Source: Paracoccus liaowanqingii
Lineage (GTDB): Bacteria; Pseudomonadota; Alphaproteobacteria; Rhodobacterales; Rhodobacteraceae
Length of the DNA stretch: 64,000 nt
Reading direction: 5' to 3'
Assembly: GCF_004683865.2 (NCBI RefSeq)
Contig: NZ_CP040765.1
Span: forward strand, 186,001 to 250,000
The position numbers and the translations under genes are program-made. The notes beneath the pieces are model-generated. The model worked only from the letters and a program-made list of their open reading frames with translations, did no database searches and was not told the DNA's origin. Of the stretch, positions 9,270 through 18,102 are shown in pieces. The stretch's first letter is position 1. Every line of letters begins with the position of its first letter.

Positions 9270-9298
9270 CAGGTCGTCCATTACTTCTGGAGGGCCAT

Positions 9299-9814
9299 AT
9301 GGCTAAAACGATGAGTGCACAGGACATCTTCCTGGACGGACTTCGCAACGCGCACGCGATGGAGAAGCAGGCCTTGTCCATCATGCAGCCTCAGCTGAAC
9401 CGGCTGCAGCACTATCCGGAAATGTCGGCCCTTCTGGACCAGCATATCCGCGAGACCGAGACCCAGATCGGCCGCCTGGAGCAGATCCTGACCAGCCTTG
9501 ACGCCTCGTCATCGGGGCTGAAGGATCTAGGCCTTTCGATGACCGGCAGCATGGCGGCTCTCAGCCATACGCTGGCAGGTGACGAGATCCTCAAGAACAC
9601 CTTCGCCAACCACGCCTTTGAGAACTTCGAGATCGCGGCCTATGTTTCACTGATCACTACCGCCGACTTGTGCGGCGCGGGCGAGGCGACGGTACTTCTT
9701 CAGCAAAGTCTGGACGAAGAGCGGCACATGGCCAGCGCCCTCCACGACAGCATCGACGCCGTAACCCGCCGCTATGTCACGCTTGCGGCATCAGATGACC
9801 GCGCCGATATCTGA
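9299..9814 (+). CDS. DUF892 (YciE/YciF) ferritin-like protein, second copy
   Basis: 171 residues from the ATG preceded by CTGGAGGGCCAT. In-frame sequence further upstream overlaps the EcfG promoter and is not counted. The DUF892 pattern is visible: the NAHAMEKQALSIM helix, HIRETETQIGRLEQIL, FENFEIAAYVSL and LDEERHMASAL, with Glu and His residues spaced as in a four-helix bundle. Sequence identity to the copy at 6587 is low. The 3' end overlaps the NADH-dehydrogenase-like gene by 20 bp, so the two are translationally coupled and presumably share a stress function. Confidence 0.88.
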   Translation: MAKTMSAQDIFLDGLRNAHAMEKQALSIMQPQLNRLQHYPEMSALLDQHIRETETQIGRLEQILTSLDASSSGLKDLGLSMTGSMAALSHTLAGDEILKNTFANHAFENFEIAAYVSLITTADLCGAGEATVLLQQSLDEERHMASALHDSIDAVTRRYVTLAASDDRADI

Positions 9815-11177
9815 GCTCGCACCGGTCGACCTGCCCGTCGCGGTGGTGGACCTGTCCGAGGTGGTCGTCATCGGGGCGGGCTTCGGCGGGTTGGAGGTCG
9901 CCAAGGCCCTGGGCCGAAGCGGCGTCAACGTCACGGTGATCGACCGGCGCAACCATCATTTGTTCCAACCGTTGCTTTACCAAGTGGCGACGGCGGCGTT
10001 GTCGTCGACCGATGTGGCAGAGCCGATCCGCAAAATCCTGTGCCGCTACCCGTCGGTGCGGGTGATCTTCGGCGAGGTTGTGGAGGTCAACGCCACGGCA
10101 CGACGGGTGCGGTTGAGCTGCGGGCAGGTCTTCGGCTATCGGCACCTTGTGCTGGCCAGCGGCGCCAGCCATGGCTATTTCGGCCATGATGACTGGGCGC
10201 AATGGGCACCCGGGCTCAAAACGATCGAGGATGCCCGACACATCCGCTCGCAGTTGCTTCTAACCTTCGAGCGGGCCGAACGTGCGACCGATCCGATCGA
10301 GCGCCAAAGGCTGTTGGAGATCGCCATCATTGGCGGCGGCCCGACCGGGGTCGAGCTGGCAGGGGCCATCGCCGAGCTGAGCCGTCACACCCTTTTACGG
10401 GACTTTCGCAGCATTGATCCGGGCAGTACGCGCATCACCCTTATCGAGGCGGGGCCGCGACTGTTGTCCAGTTTCACAGAAGAAATGTCAGCCTATGCCC
10501 GGACCCGGCTGGAGCGGCACGGAGTCATCGTCCGGACTGGCGAGGCGGTGGAGGAGATCGGCCCCGCCACGATCACCATTGGCGGGACTAGCCAGCCCGT
10601 CGGCGTGGTCATCTGGGCCGCAGGTGTCGCTGCGTCACCGCTGGCACGGCAGCTGGGAGGGACCGACCGCGCGGGCCGTATCCCGGTCGACGAGACACTG
10701 GCCGTTAGAAGCCAGTCGCAGGTTTATGCGCTCGGCGACGTTGCCCTGCTCAGTGATCCCGAGGGCCGGCCGCTTCCCGGTTTGGCGCAGGTCGCCAAGC
10801 AGCAAGGTATCCATTTGGGCCAGGCCCTGGCCCGGCATCTGAAGACCGGCGCTCCGCTGACCCCCTTCCGCTATCGCAGTCGGGGCAACACGGCGATTGT
10901 CGGCCGCCATGCGGCCGTGTTCGAACAAGGACGCTTCAAGGTTAAGGGCTGGCTGGCCTGGATGTCTTGGGCGGTGATTCATGTTTATCTGCTGGTCGGC
11001 TTCCAGAACCGTTTTCTTGTCTCGATGCAGTGGCTTTGGCGTTATCTCACCTACGAACACGGTGCCCGGGTGATCGCAGGCGATTTCGTCGAGACAGATG
11101 ATCCCAAGGCAGTGCCCCTCCCGCGCGACAGGGGGGCCGCACTGCCGGAGGGCGCAAAGACCTCCGTGGGGCTCTAA
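9795..11177 (+). CDS. ndh: Type II NADH dehydrogenase-like FAD oxidoreductase
   Basis: About 460 residues. The first Rossmann motif VVVIGAGFGGLEVAKAL binds FAD and the second, IAIIGGGPTGVELAGAIAEL, binds NAD(P)H. HHLFQPLLYQVATAALS, ALGDVA and GLAQVAKQQG are typical of NDH-2, and a C-terminal hydrophobic/aromatic segment (WAVIHVYLLVGFQNRF) anchors the family to the membrane. NDH-2 oxidises NADH and reduces quinone without pumping protons. I take the ATG at 9795; an ATG at 9774 is also in frame. Overlap with the DUF892 gene places it in a stress-induced operon. Confidence 0.88.
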   Translation: MTAPISELAPVDLPVAVVDLSEVVVIGAGFGGLEVAKALGRSGVNVTVIDRRNHHLFQPLLYQVATAALSSTDVAEPIRKILCRYPSVRVIFGEVVEVNATARRVRLSCGQVFGYRHLVLASGASHGYFGHDDWAQWAPGLKTIEDARHIRSQLLLTFERAERATDPIERQRLLEIAIIGGGPTGVELAGAIAELSRHTLLRDFRSIDPGSTRITLIEAGPRLLSSFTEEMSAYARTRLERHGVIVRTGEAVEEIGPATITIGGTSQPVGVVIWAAGVAASPLARQLGGTDRAGRIPVDETLAVRSQSQVYALGDVALLSDPEGRPLPGLAQVAKQQGIHLGQALARHLKTGAPLTPFRYRSRGNTAIVGRHAAVFEQGRFKVKGWLAWMSWAVIHVYLLVGFQNRFLVSMQWLWRYLTYEHGARVIAGDFVETDDPKAVPLPRDRGAALPEGAKTSVGL

Positions 11178-11296
11178 GACTACCTGGCGCTAGTGTTTCA
11201 CGCCGGTCAATTTTATACGGCGGGACCGCAGGTTGGAATTCTAGCCATCTCGGCAGCTGAAGTCGGGTCCTTTCCGCAGCCTCTTTCTGCCTAACA

Positions 11297-12652
11297 TCAC
11301 ACCCGCTCCCCGGGAGCGCACTCCCCCAAGGCGTCCCGTGCCGTCCGGCCATGCTGTTCGATATCCTTAAGATCCTCCGAGTTCGGGATCGTGCGCCGCG
11401 CGTCTTCCAAGACGGCGTCCACCTGCTCGCGCAGGGCGGTGCGCTGCTCGGATGTGCGGACGCAGAACGAGATCGCGTGCATCGACTTCAGCAGCTGGAT
11501 GATGACCAACGGCACGCCCGTGCTGTTCTGGCGGATCTGGCTGAAGGAGGCGTTCAGCAGCAGGGCATAGGTCGGGCGCGGGCAGATGACGCGCGGCTGG
11601 CCGTCCTCGTCCCGAAAGACCCCGGGCGGCACGGCCTTTCCCAGCAGCTGCGACCATGATGCGGACAGGCGGTGAATGACCGCAACGGCCGTATAGGGAT
11701 CGTTGATCCCCGGAGAGAGGGCCCGGACCGCGATCTCCACCAGATGGCGGATCGAGAACTCCAGGTCCTGCGCGGGTGTCCGATGCACGCCCAGCCTGAT
11801 CGTGCCGGCAATCCGGCGCGCCAGATCCTCGGTGGCCCTGTCTTCGGGATAGATCCCGAAGCAGCGTCCGTCCTGGACCGCGAAATTGCCCGCGCGCAGA
11901 TGCAGTCCCACGATCACGTCATGCGACTTGGCCAGATCGGTCAGGCGCTCGAAATCGATGGCCTGCACGTATCCGGACCTTTTGGTGCCGTGGAAGGCCG
12001 CGCGATCCGCGAAATCCTCGGGCAGCGCCGCTTCGGGATCGTCCGCCTGGCCGAGCGGCGGCAGCTGCGCGATCCCCTGGTCCAGTTCCTGGCCCACGGC
12101 CTCGATGAGGCTTTCCGAGATGATCGAGTTCGCCAGCACGTGGATATACAGCACCAGCAGCGCGACGCTGATGACGGTCAGCACCGTTGCGATCGTCACC
12201 GACAGATAGGCGGATGACGCGGCCTCGTCCTGCGACGCAAGGGACGCCAGCAGCAGCAGGCAGTAGATGATCGTCAGCACGAAGGCACCCAAGACGAACT
12301 GCGTCTGAAGGCGCCCCATGAAGCTGCGGATCAGCCGCGGTCCGAACTGGCTGGCCGCCAGCGTCAGCACCACCATCGTGATCGAGAAGACTAGGCTGGC
12401 CATGGTGATCATCGAGGTGAGGATCGTGGCGAGGAAGTCGCGCGCCTCGTCCGGCTGGCTGACATAGACCAGGCGGGGAAAGCTGTCGCCCCCGCCCTGA
12501 CCAAGCGAGGTATCCGCCGCGATCGCCGCGATCACCAGGATCGGCGCCACCCCTCCCATCAGCGAGGGCAGGAACCACAGGCTGGTGCGGACAGAGTCCC
12601 AGACCGCGCGGACGGCGTCTCCACCTGGGAAAGACAGGGTCGTGCGAGTCAT
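11297..12652 (-). CDS. DUF2254 membrane protein
   Basis: 451 residues. Four hydrophobic segments in the first 170 residues (SLWFLPSLMGG, ILTSMITMASLVFSITMVVLTLAASQFGPRL, the LGAFVLTIIYCLLLLAS region and the VTIATVLTVISVALLVLYIHV region) precede a large soluble part containing the conserved ALSPGINDPYTA motif of the DUF2254 family. The function of the family is unknown; proximity to stress genes is suggestive only. The gene is monocistronic and convergent with ndh. No EcfG motif was found in the 180 bp before its start. Confidence 0.85.
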   Translation of the reverse strand: MTRTTLSFPGGDAVRAVWDSVRTSLWFLPSLMGGVAPILVIAAIAADTSLGQGGGDSFPRLVYVSQPDEARDFLATILTSMITMASLVFSITMVVLTLAASQFGPRLIRSFMGRLQTQFVLGAFVLTIIYCLLLLASLASQDEAASSAYLSVTIATVLTVISVALLVLYIHVLANSIISESLIEAVGQELDQGIAQLPPLGQADDPEAALPEDFADRAAFHGTKRSGYVQAIDFERLTDLAKSHDVIVGLHLRAGNFAVQDGRCFGIYPEDRATEDLARRIAGTIRLGVHRTPAQDLEFSIRHLVEIAVRALSPGINDPYTAVAVIHRLSASWSQLLGKAVPPGVFRDEDGQPRVICPRPTYALLLNASFSQIRQNSTGVPLVIIQLLKSMHAISFCVRTSEQRTALREQVDAVLEDARRTIPNSEDLKDIEQHGRTARDALGECAPGERV

Positions 12653-12829
12653 ACAATAATTATTCGCTTGATCATTTGCTGGGACGGTACGGATGCGGCC
12701 GGAGTTCGATAACGCGATAAGCCGTTCAACATTTACTTTGTGTTCAGCTTTACATGATTGCTCCGCGTTCCTGAAAATCCCGCATTAAAGGTATCCGCGA
12801 ACTTGGGATTGAAATGGAAATTGTCGATC

Positions 12830-13078
12830 TCACAGATCCCACCCGTTCTCGGGAGACCGGTGCTTCAGATTGGCGCCTCCGGTATTCGACGCTTCCCAGG
12901 CTGCAGGATGCAAAGTTTCCTCCCGGCTTTCGGGGGCGGATGCAGCCTCGCTGAATGTCCCACCTCCCTGTACTTCTCGCTTGGCTTGCGCCCAATGCTC
13001 GCCGTCCTTGCCTTCGGGACATCCTTCGGCCTCCCAGTTCTGATGCGCACGTGCGCGGATCTCGTCATTCTCTTCCAT
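12830..13078 (-). CDS. DUF2934 small protein
   Basis: 82 residues beginning MEENDEIRARAHQNWEAEG, followed by CPEGKDGEHWAQAKREV. This is the DUF2934 pattern (IRxRAyxlWexeGxPeGxdxeHWxxAe) seen in many alphaproteobacterial stress-associated small proteins, with unknown biochemical role. The rest is hydrophilic and probably disordered. The ATG is preceded by a GGAGGTCGATAT ribosome site on the - strand. An EcfG-type promoter ends 27 bp upstream, which supports both the start and the strand. Confidence 0.8.
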   Translation of the reverse strand: MEENDEIRARAHQNWEAEGCPEGKDGEHWAQAKREVQGGGTFSEAASAPESREETLHPAAWEASNTGGANLKHRSPENGWDL

Positions 13079-13105
13079 ATCGACCTCCTGCGATGGTGCG
13101 GCTCG

Positions 13106-13130
13106 AACAGCTCATAACTGGAAATGTTCC
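13106..13130 (-). promoter_or_regulatory. EcfG-type promoter for DUF2934 gene
   Basis: On the - strand GGAAC (complement of 13126-13130), 17 bp, GTT (complement of 13106-13108), 27 bp upstream of the DUF2934 start at 13078. Confidence 0.78.
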
Positions 13131-13228
13131 CGGTTGGCCGCGGGAGGAAAGTCTTCAGATGTCTGCAAGAAGTTTAGTTGGAACTCCGGTGTGCATACGG
13201 TCCTGGTCCGGAGCAAAATCCAAACTCG

Positions 13229-14215
13229 TTAGGGGACCTGCTCTGTTGATTGGAACTTGTTGAAGGCCGGCAATACATGCTCTCCGAAGGTTTCTATAAA
13301 CTCGCGCTGCTCCGTTCCGACGTGGTGAAGGTAGATCCCGTCAAAACCCAGCTCCGCAAAATCAGACAGCCAGTCGATGAACCGTGACGGCTCGGACGAG
13401 ATGAGGACCGTATCATGCATATCCTGCGGGCAGACGTCACGCGCCGCTTCGTCGAAATGCTCCGGTAATTCCAGATCCCAGCAAAGTGGCGGGTCGAATA
13501 CGTTCGAGCGCCATTGATCATAGGCAATCCGCAAGGCCGTGTCGTCGTCACCCGCGTAAGACAGGTGAACCTGCAGATAGACAGGCTTGCTGGCGCCCCC
13601 TCCATCACGAAATGCATCTACCATTCGGCGCAGTCGGTCTCGGGGTTGATTGACCGTGATCAGCCCGTCGGCCCAACCGCCGACCCACCTCGCTGTCGTT
13701 TCACTGATGGCCGGGCCTACCAAGCGAGGGGAAGACTGTGGGCGTGTCCACAGCTTGGCGCGATCGACATGTACCAAGCCATGGTGGGTGACAGTTTCCC
13801 CCACAAAAAGCGCCCGCATGATATCGACGCATTCCTTCAAGCGAGCGTTGCGAACAGACTTTTCAGGCCATTCATCGCCTGTGATATGCTCGTTTGCGGC
13901 TTCGCCGCTGCCGAGCGCCATCCAGAACCGGTCAGGATACATCTGGCACAAGGTTGCAGCGGCTTGAGCGACAATGGCAGGATGATAGCGTTGTCCGGGT
14001 GCGTTCACGACGCCGAACGGCAAGGACGTCGATTGGAGAGCCGCACCCAGCCAAGCCCAGGCAAAGCCCGATTGCCCCTGCCGAACACTCCAAGGCGAGA
14101 AATGATCCGAGCACATGGCAGCGGCAAAGCCTGCCGTCTCTGCCAGTTGCACAGCATCCAGTAAAGATCTGGGATCGATCTGCTCATGCGATGCGTGAAA
14201 ACCCAAATAGGCCAT
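13229..14215 (-). CDS. LLM-class flavin-dependent oxidoreductase (TIGR03885-like)
   Basis: 328 residues from MAYLGFHASHEQI; ten upstream codons are discounted. It has a luciferase-like TIM barrel: AETAGFAAAMCSDHFSPW near the N-terminus, RYHPAIVAQAAATL, and RFWMALGSGEAANEHITG match the non-F420 branch often annotated as TIGR03885. Such enzymes use FMN or F420 to oxidise or reduce organic substrates; the substrate here is unknown. The gene is monocistronic, between the DUF2934 and alpha/beta-hydrolase genes. No EcfG motif precedes it. Confidence 0.82.
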   Translation of the reverse strand: MAYLGFHASHEQIDPRSLLDAVQLAETAGFAAAMCSDHFSPWSVRQGQSGFAWAWLGAALQSTSLPFGVVNAPGQRYHPAIVAQAAATLCQMYPDRFWMALGSGEAANEHITGDEWPEKSVRNARLKECVDIMRALFVGETVTHHGLVHVDRAKLWTRPQSSPRLVGPAISETTARWVGGWADGLITVNQPRDRLRRMVDAFRDGGGASKPVYLQVHLSYAGDDDTALRIAYDQWRSNVFDPPLCWDLELPEHFDEAARDVCPQDMHDTVLISSEPSRFIDWLSDFAELGFDGIYLHHVGTEQREFIETFGEHVLPAFNKFQSTEQVP

Positions 14216-14349
14216 AGGTGTTTTTCCCCTCGCTACAAAAATCAACGCTTGGACTTTGCGAAGGGTTCAGGCGCGATCAGGGTCCAGAACGAAATGTCAG
14301 GGGACCAATCTGGAGGTCTTTTTTTGTGCTCTTGTCGGCAGGGACATGC

Positions 14350-14374
14350 GGAACAAAGCCTTTGCATGTCGGTT
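14350..14374 (+). promoter_or_regulatory. EcfG-type promoter upstream of alpha/beta hydrolase
   Basis: GGAAC (14350-14354), 17 bp, GTT (14372-14374). It lies 150 bp before the hydrolase start, implying a leader of about 140 nt with no open frame of note. The rest of 14216-14523 holds nothing else recognised. Confidence 0.65.
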
Positions 14375-14523
14375 CTGAACGCCCATAAACACGCTCCTGT
14401 CACGCCTAGTCACCCGGCGGGAACAATCACCTGTATCGGTGTCTTCGTCCTTATGACGCTTGATCCCATCTGCGCTGCCCGGCCAACGGGGCGGCGGTCC
14501 CTTCCTGCTGACGGAGACAGAGC

Positions 14524-15522
14524 ATGACCAGACATTTGCCGCCGACCGCCGTACCTGACCTGCATTCCCCGCCCAGGCCGCGATGGGGGACGAGGCGCGT
14601 GGCTGCGATCGCCGGCGTCCTGACCGTGTCTGCCCTGGTCAATCATTGCCTGGCCCGACGGGCAGAGGCGCAGAACCCACCGACCGGGCGCTTTCTGGAC
14701 GTGGACGGTGTGCGTCTGCACTATGTCGAGGTCGGCGACGGTCCAACCCTTGTGCTGCTGCATGGCAACGGCAGCATGATCGCGGACTTCGTCTCCAGCG
14801 GGCTTGTGGGTCTGGCGGCCCGGACGCACCGCGTCATCGTCTTCGACCGCCCCGGCTATGGGCACAGCACCCGGCCGCGGGGGCGGGTCTGGAGCGCGGA
14901 TGCACAGGCGGATCTTGTCAGCGCGGCTCTGGGACAGATCGGGGTCACCGGGGCCGTCGTGCTGGGCCATTCCTGGGGGGCGTCCGTGGCGATCGCGCTG
15001 GCGCTGAGGCATCCCAGCATCGTGCGCGGCCTCGTGCTGGCATCGGGCTATTACTACCCGACGCCGCGGCTGGACATGCTGCTGATGGCGGGTCCGGCCG
15101 TGCCCGTCCTGGGCGACATCCTGCGCCATGCCGTGGCCCCGCTGACCAGCCGACTGGCCTGGCCCCTTCTGATGCGCAAGATCTTCGGCCCGGCGCCAGT
15201 GCCCGCGAAGTTCGGCGGCTTTCCCATGGAGATGGCCGTGCGTCCGTCGCAGCTGCAGGCATCGGCGGCAGAATCCGCCCTGCTGATCCCCATGGCCGCC
15301 GCCGCGGCGGCCCGCTATCCAACCCTGACCATGCCGGTCGTCATCGTCGCGGGGTCCGAGGATCGCCTGATCGATCCGGACGCGCAGTCCGGGCGGCTGC
15401 ACGATGCCATTCCCGACAGCAGCTATCACCCGGTCCCGGGCAGCGGTCACATGGTCCACCAGACCAATGCGCCCGCCGTCATGCGGGCCATCACCGAGGC
15501 CTTTGCGCGCGCGGAGGCCTGA
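14524..15522 (+). CDS. Alpha/beta-fold hydrolase
   Basis: 332 residues. There is an N-terminal hydrophobic stretch (VAAIAGVLTVSALVNHCLA, about residues 22-40) that may anchor or export the protein. The hydrolase core follows: LVLLHGNGSMIADF (oxyanion His-Gly), DRPGYGHS, nucleophile elbow GHSWGAS, acid residue in VAGSEDRLIDP and catalytic His in GSGHMVHQ. The substrate is not predictable. The ATG follows GGAGACAGAGC. A distant EcfG promoter suggests stress expression. It converges on the flavoprotein gene at 15562. Confidence 0.85.
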   Translation: MTRHLPPTAVPDLHSPPRPRWGTRRVAAIAGVLTVSALVNHCLARRAEAQNPPTGRFLDVDGVRLHYVEVGDGPTLVLLHGNGSMIADFVSSGLVGLAARTHRVIVFDRPGYGHSTRPRGRVWSADAQADLVSAALGQIGVTGAVVLGHSWGASVAIALALRHPSIVRGLVLASGYYYPTPRLDMLLMAGPAVPVLGDILRHAVAPLTSRLAWPLLMRKIFGPAPVPAKFGGFPMEMAVRPSQLQASAAESALLIPMAAAAAARYPTLTMPVVIVAGSEDRLIDPDAQSGRLHDAIPDSSYHPVPGSGHMVHQTNAPAVMRAITEAFARAEA

Positions 15523-15561
15523 CCGGGTCGCTTGGCCCCCAAGCATTCGGCGCGGCGGCGG

Positions 15562-16452
15562 TCAGGATCTGGATGCGGACAGGTCGTTGTGGATCGCGGT
15601 CGCGGCCACGGCGCCCTGTCCCATCGCGACGGCGATCTGGTCGATCCCGTTCGTGACGTCGCCGATCGCGTAGACACCGTCCAGGTTGGTCTTCTGCTTG
15701 GCATCGATGGCGATATGACCGTCGTCATCCAGCTCGACGCCAAGACGACCCGCCGGATCGGTGCGCGGGGTCGTGCCCAGGGCGACATACATCGTGTCGA
15801 AAGGCCGGGTTTCCCCGTCCTGCAGGGTCATCAGGATCTCCGTCTCGGACAGGGCGATGCCCGTCAGCGCGGCCTGGAGCACGAGGATGCCGTTCCGCGC
15901 GGTGCTGGGGGCGCCGTCGGGCGAGACCAGAGTGACCGAGGGAGAGTAATGGCGCAGAAAGCTTGCCTCCTTCAGGCCATGCGTGCCGCTGCCCAGAACC
16001 GCGATGCGCTTGTCGCGGATTTCATAGGCATCGCAGACCGGGCAATAGCGCAGCAAGCCCCGGGCCAGCCCCAGAGCGTGATCCCTGGCGGACAAGGGCG
16101 GCCGGTGATTGAAGACCCCTGTGGCGAAGATCACGTTGTGCGCCAGCACGGCCTGCTGGTCGGTCCTGACTTGGAATGCATTGCCCTGTCGCTCTGCCGC
16201 CTCGACCGTTCCGGTCTGGATCACCGCGCCATAGCGCCGGGCATGGGATTGCATCCGGTCCAGCAGCTCCTGCCCCGGGATGCCGTCCGGGAACGGGGTC
16301 AGGTTATGCGTCCGGGGGATCATGCGCGCCCGTCCGTCCTGTCCGTCAAAGACGGTCACGCTGCGCAGGAACCGCGCCAGATACAGCGCGGCGGTCAGGC
16401 CCGCGGGGCCGCCGCCGATGATGACGCAATCCTTGATGTCCGATGTGTCCAA
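15562..16452 (-). CDS. Thioredoxin-reductase-like NAD(P)/FAD oxidoreductase
   Basis: 296 residues. The FAD motif CVIIGGGPAGLTAALYLARF starts near residue 9, the redox-active pair is CPVCDAYE near residue 136, the NAD(P) motif is IAVLGSGTHGLKEASFL, and the C-terminal FAD motif is GVYAIGDVTNGIDQIAVAMGQG. The architecture matches thioredoxin-reductase-like proteins without a fused thioredoxin. A CPVC centre rather than CATC suggests a bacterial TrxR-like branch with an uncharacterised acceptor. It is monocistronic, and no thioredoxin gene is nearby. Confidence 0.85.
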   Translation of the reverse strand: MDTSDIKDCVIIGGGPAGLTAALYLARFLRSVTVFDGQDGRARMIPRTHNLTPFPDGIPGQELLDRMQSHARRYGAVIQTGTVEAAERQGNAFQVRTDQQAVLAHNVIFATGVFNHRPPLSARDHALGLARGLLRYCPVCDAYEIRDKRIAVLGSGTHGLKEASFLRHYSPSVTLVSPDGAPSTARNGILVLQAALTGIALSETEILMTLQDGETRPFDTMYVALGTTPRTDPAGRLGVELDDDGHIAIDAKQKTNLDGVYAIGDVTNGIDQIAVAMGQGAVAATAIHNDLSASRS

Positions 16453-16628
16453 TGGGCAGGTTCCTTGTCCAAGGCGTGGGGGGCGATGTTGGGAACGCGC
16501 GGCGAGGCGGTCCGGTGCCGGATCCGCAGGGCGGCGGTACCATTACCATTGAGTGACAGGGGCGCTAATAATCTCCATCTCAAGGCAAGCCGCGCCGGGA
16601 GTTCCGAGGAAAGCCGAGCGCCAATAGA

Positions 16629-16654
16629 AAAGGCCCCGCAGGTGCGGGGCCTTT
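16629..16654 (-). terminator. Rho-independent terminator of the stress-envelope operon
   Basis: AAAGGCCCCGCA pairs with TGCGGGGCCTTT. On the - strand the stem is followed by TTTCTATT, 23 bp after the stop of the DUF3618 gene. Confidence 0.85.
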
Positions 16655-16676
16655 CAGGATTGCGGGGGCTGTCGGT

Positions 16677-17711
16677 TCAGACCTTCGGTGTGCCGGTCGC
16701 GGTCGGCGTTCCCGTCGTGCCCGAGGCGCCGGTCGACCCGGTCGCGGCGGAGGTTCCCGAGGGTGCCGTACCGGAGGTCGGCTTGTCTGCCTTGTCATCG
16801 GTCAGCTCGTCCTTGGCGGCGGCGACCACGTTGGAGGCGGCAGATTTCGCCTCATCCAGACCGGCCGAGACGGCATTGCCGACGCGGCTCTTCTCTTCCT
16901 GATAGACGGCCTCGGCCTCGTCGAAGAGCTGGTCGCGATAATCGCCCATCAACTCGTCCTCGCGCCGGGTGCCGGGCAGCATGGCGCCCAGGGCCGCGCC
17001 GCCGATCAGGGCCAGCGCACCGAACAGTAGAGGCTCGCTGTCATAGCTGCGCGCGACCTTGCGGTTGGCCTGCGCCATCTGGCGGTGGGCGGCGTCGCTG
17101 GCGTCCAGCGCCTTGCGGCGCGCGGTCTCGATCCGCTGGCGGGCCTCGTCGCCCAGGCCCTCGGTGCCTTCGCTCAGGCGGTCGCGCAGGTGGCGCGCCT
17201 TGTCTTTTGCCCTGTCTGTCATGCCATGCTCCTTGCTGGATCCGGTGGTCAGGCCGGAAAAAATGCCCGAGGTGCGGCCCGTCGTCCGGTCCGTCGCCTG
17301 CCCCCGGTCCGAGGCCCAACCCGGGGGCTGCGCCATCGGCCGGGGCGCGCGGGCGGGGGTCGGTGCCGGTGTGGGGGCCGGCGCGGGAACCGGGGTCGCA
17401 GGGCGGTCGTGGCGCACGGGCCGGTCGTCCGAGGACGTGCCGAAGCCGTGGACCGGGTCATGGCCGCGCCCGAAGATCATCCAGACCAGCCCGATGCCGG
17501 TCAGGCCCAGGGCTACGGGATTGGCGCGGGCCGCGGCGCCGGCCGATTCGGCCCATTCCGCGCCGTTCCTGCGGACCGAGCCGGTCAGGCGGCGCGACAG
17601 GCCGTCCAGCGACAGCTCGCTCTGCAGGTCGTCGAGGGTGCGGCGCAGGGCCTCGCGGTCCTTCTCGATCTCGCGTTCGATATGGTCGGGATTGTCGGCG
17701 TCATGCGTCAT
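16677..17711 (-). CDS. DUF3618 domain membrane-associated protein
   Basis: 344 residues. The N-terminal DUF3618 motif (HIEREIEKDREALRRTLDDL) is followed by a short hydrophobic segment (NPVALGLTGIGLVWMIFG), a Pro/Ala/Thr-rich linker, a helical region (KARHLRDRLSEGTEGLGDEARQ), a second hydrophobic segment (LLFGALALIGGAALGAMLPG) and a low-complexity Gly/Thr/Ala tail. Its start overlaps the preceding holin-like gene by 11 bp. Function is unknown; DUF3618 proteins regularly sit with holin-X-like and nutrient-deprivation-induced proteins in alphaproteobacteria, as here. Expression is presumably from the EcfG promoter at 18801. Confidence 0.85.
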   Translation of the reverse strand: MTHDADNPDHIEREIEKDREALRRTLDDLQSELSLDGLSRRLTGSVRRNGAEWAESAGAAARANPVALGLTGIGLVWMIFGRGHDPVHGFGTSSDDRPVRHDRPATPVPAPAPTPAPTPARAPRPMAQPPGWASDRGQATDRTTGRTSGIFSGLTTGSSKEHGMTDRAKDKARHLRDRLSEGTEGLGDEARQRIETARRKALDASDAAHRQMAQANRKVARSYDSEPLLFGALALIGGAALGAMLPGTRREDELMGDYRDQLFDEAEAVYQEEKSRVGNAVSAGLDEAKSAASNVVAAAKDELTDDKADKPTSGTAPSGTSAATGSTGASGTTGTPTATGTPKV

Positions 17712-18102
17712 GATAGGCTTCCTTCACCGCGCTTGCGTCGCGCTGGACATTCTCGGCCGTGCGCGTCGGCATGAGGTTTTCAGGCTTCAGATCGGCCATG
17801 CCCTTGCGCAGCAGCACATAGGCCAGGATCGCCAGGATCACGCCGACGATCACAGCGCTCCAGATCGGGCCGAGGTCGGTCTCGGCCAAGGCGGCGACCA
17901 GGGCGGCGGTCAGCACGTTCAGCGTGACGATGCCCAGGACGGCGGCGGCCGCAACCATGCCCAAGCCCGCGCCGGCGCGGGTCAGGTTCTGGCGCATCTC
18001 GGCCTTGGCGAGGGTGATCTCCTTGCGGACCAGATCGCCCGAGAGGCGCAGGGCGTCGGAGGCCAGCGAGGCGGGGTTCTGCGAGCGGACGGGATCAGGC
18101 AT
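17701..18102 (-). CDS. Phage holin family (holin-X-like) membrane protein
   Basis: 133 residues from the ATG preceded by GGAGGCTCGC; another ATG eight codons upstream is in frame but less well placed. A short cytoplasmic N-terminus with a helical segment (LVRKEITLAKAEMRQNL) precedes two transmembrane helices (LGMVAAAAVLGIVTLNVLTAALVAAL and WSAVIVGVILAILAYVLL). This is the putative actinobacterial holin-X (PF07332) pattern, which in non-phage contexts is a membrane protein of unknown function. It overlaps the upstream gene by 8 bp and the downstream gene by 11 bp, so all three are translationally coupled. Confidence 0.82.
   Translation of the reverse strand: MPDPVRSQNPASLASDALRLSGDLVRKEITLAKAEMRQNLTRAGAGLGMVAAAAVLGIVTLNVLTAALVAALAETDLGPIWSAVIVGVILAILAYVLLRKGMADLKPENLMPTRTAENVQRDASAVKEAYHDA

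Noticed and set aside
9074..9298. Upstream in-frame extension of the second DUF892 gene and an overlapping frame (VAVGEDHADTMRRFREL)
   Set aside because: The sequence overlaps the EcfG promoter and shows no DUF892 homology; the other frame looks like decayed coding sequence without a start or family.
14422..14450. A second GGAAC near the alpha/beta hydrolase promoter
   Set aside because: No GTT at the right distance, so it does not fit the EcfG pattern.
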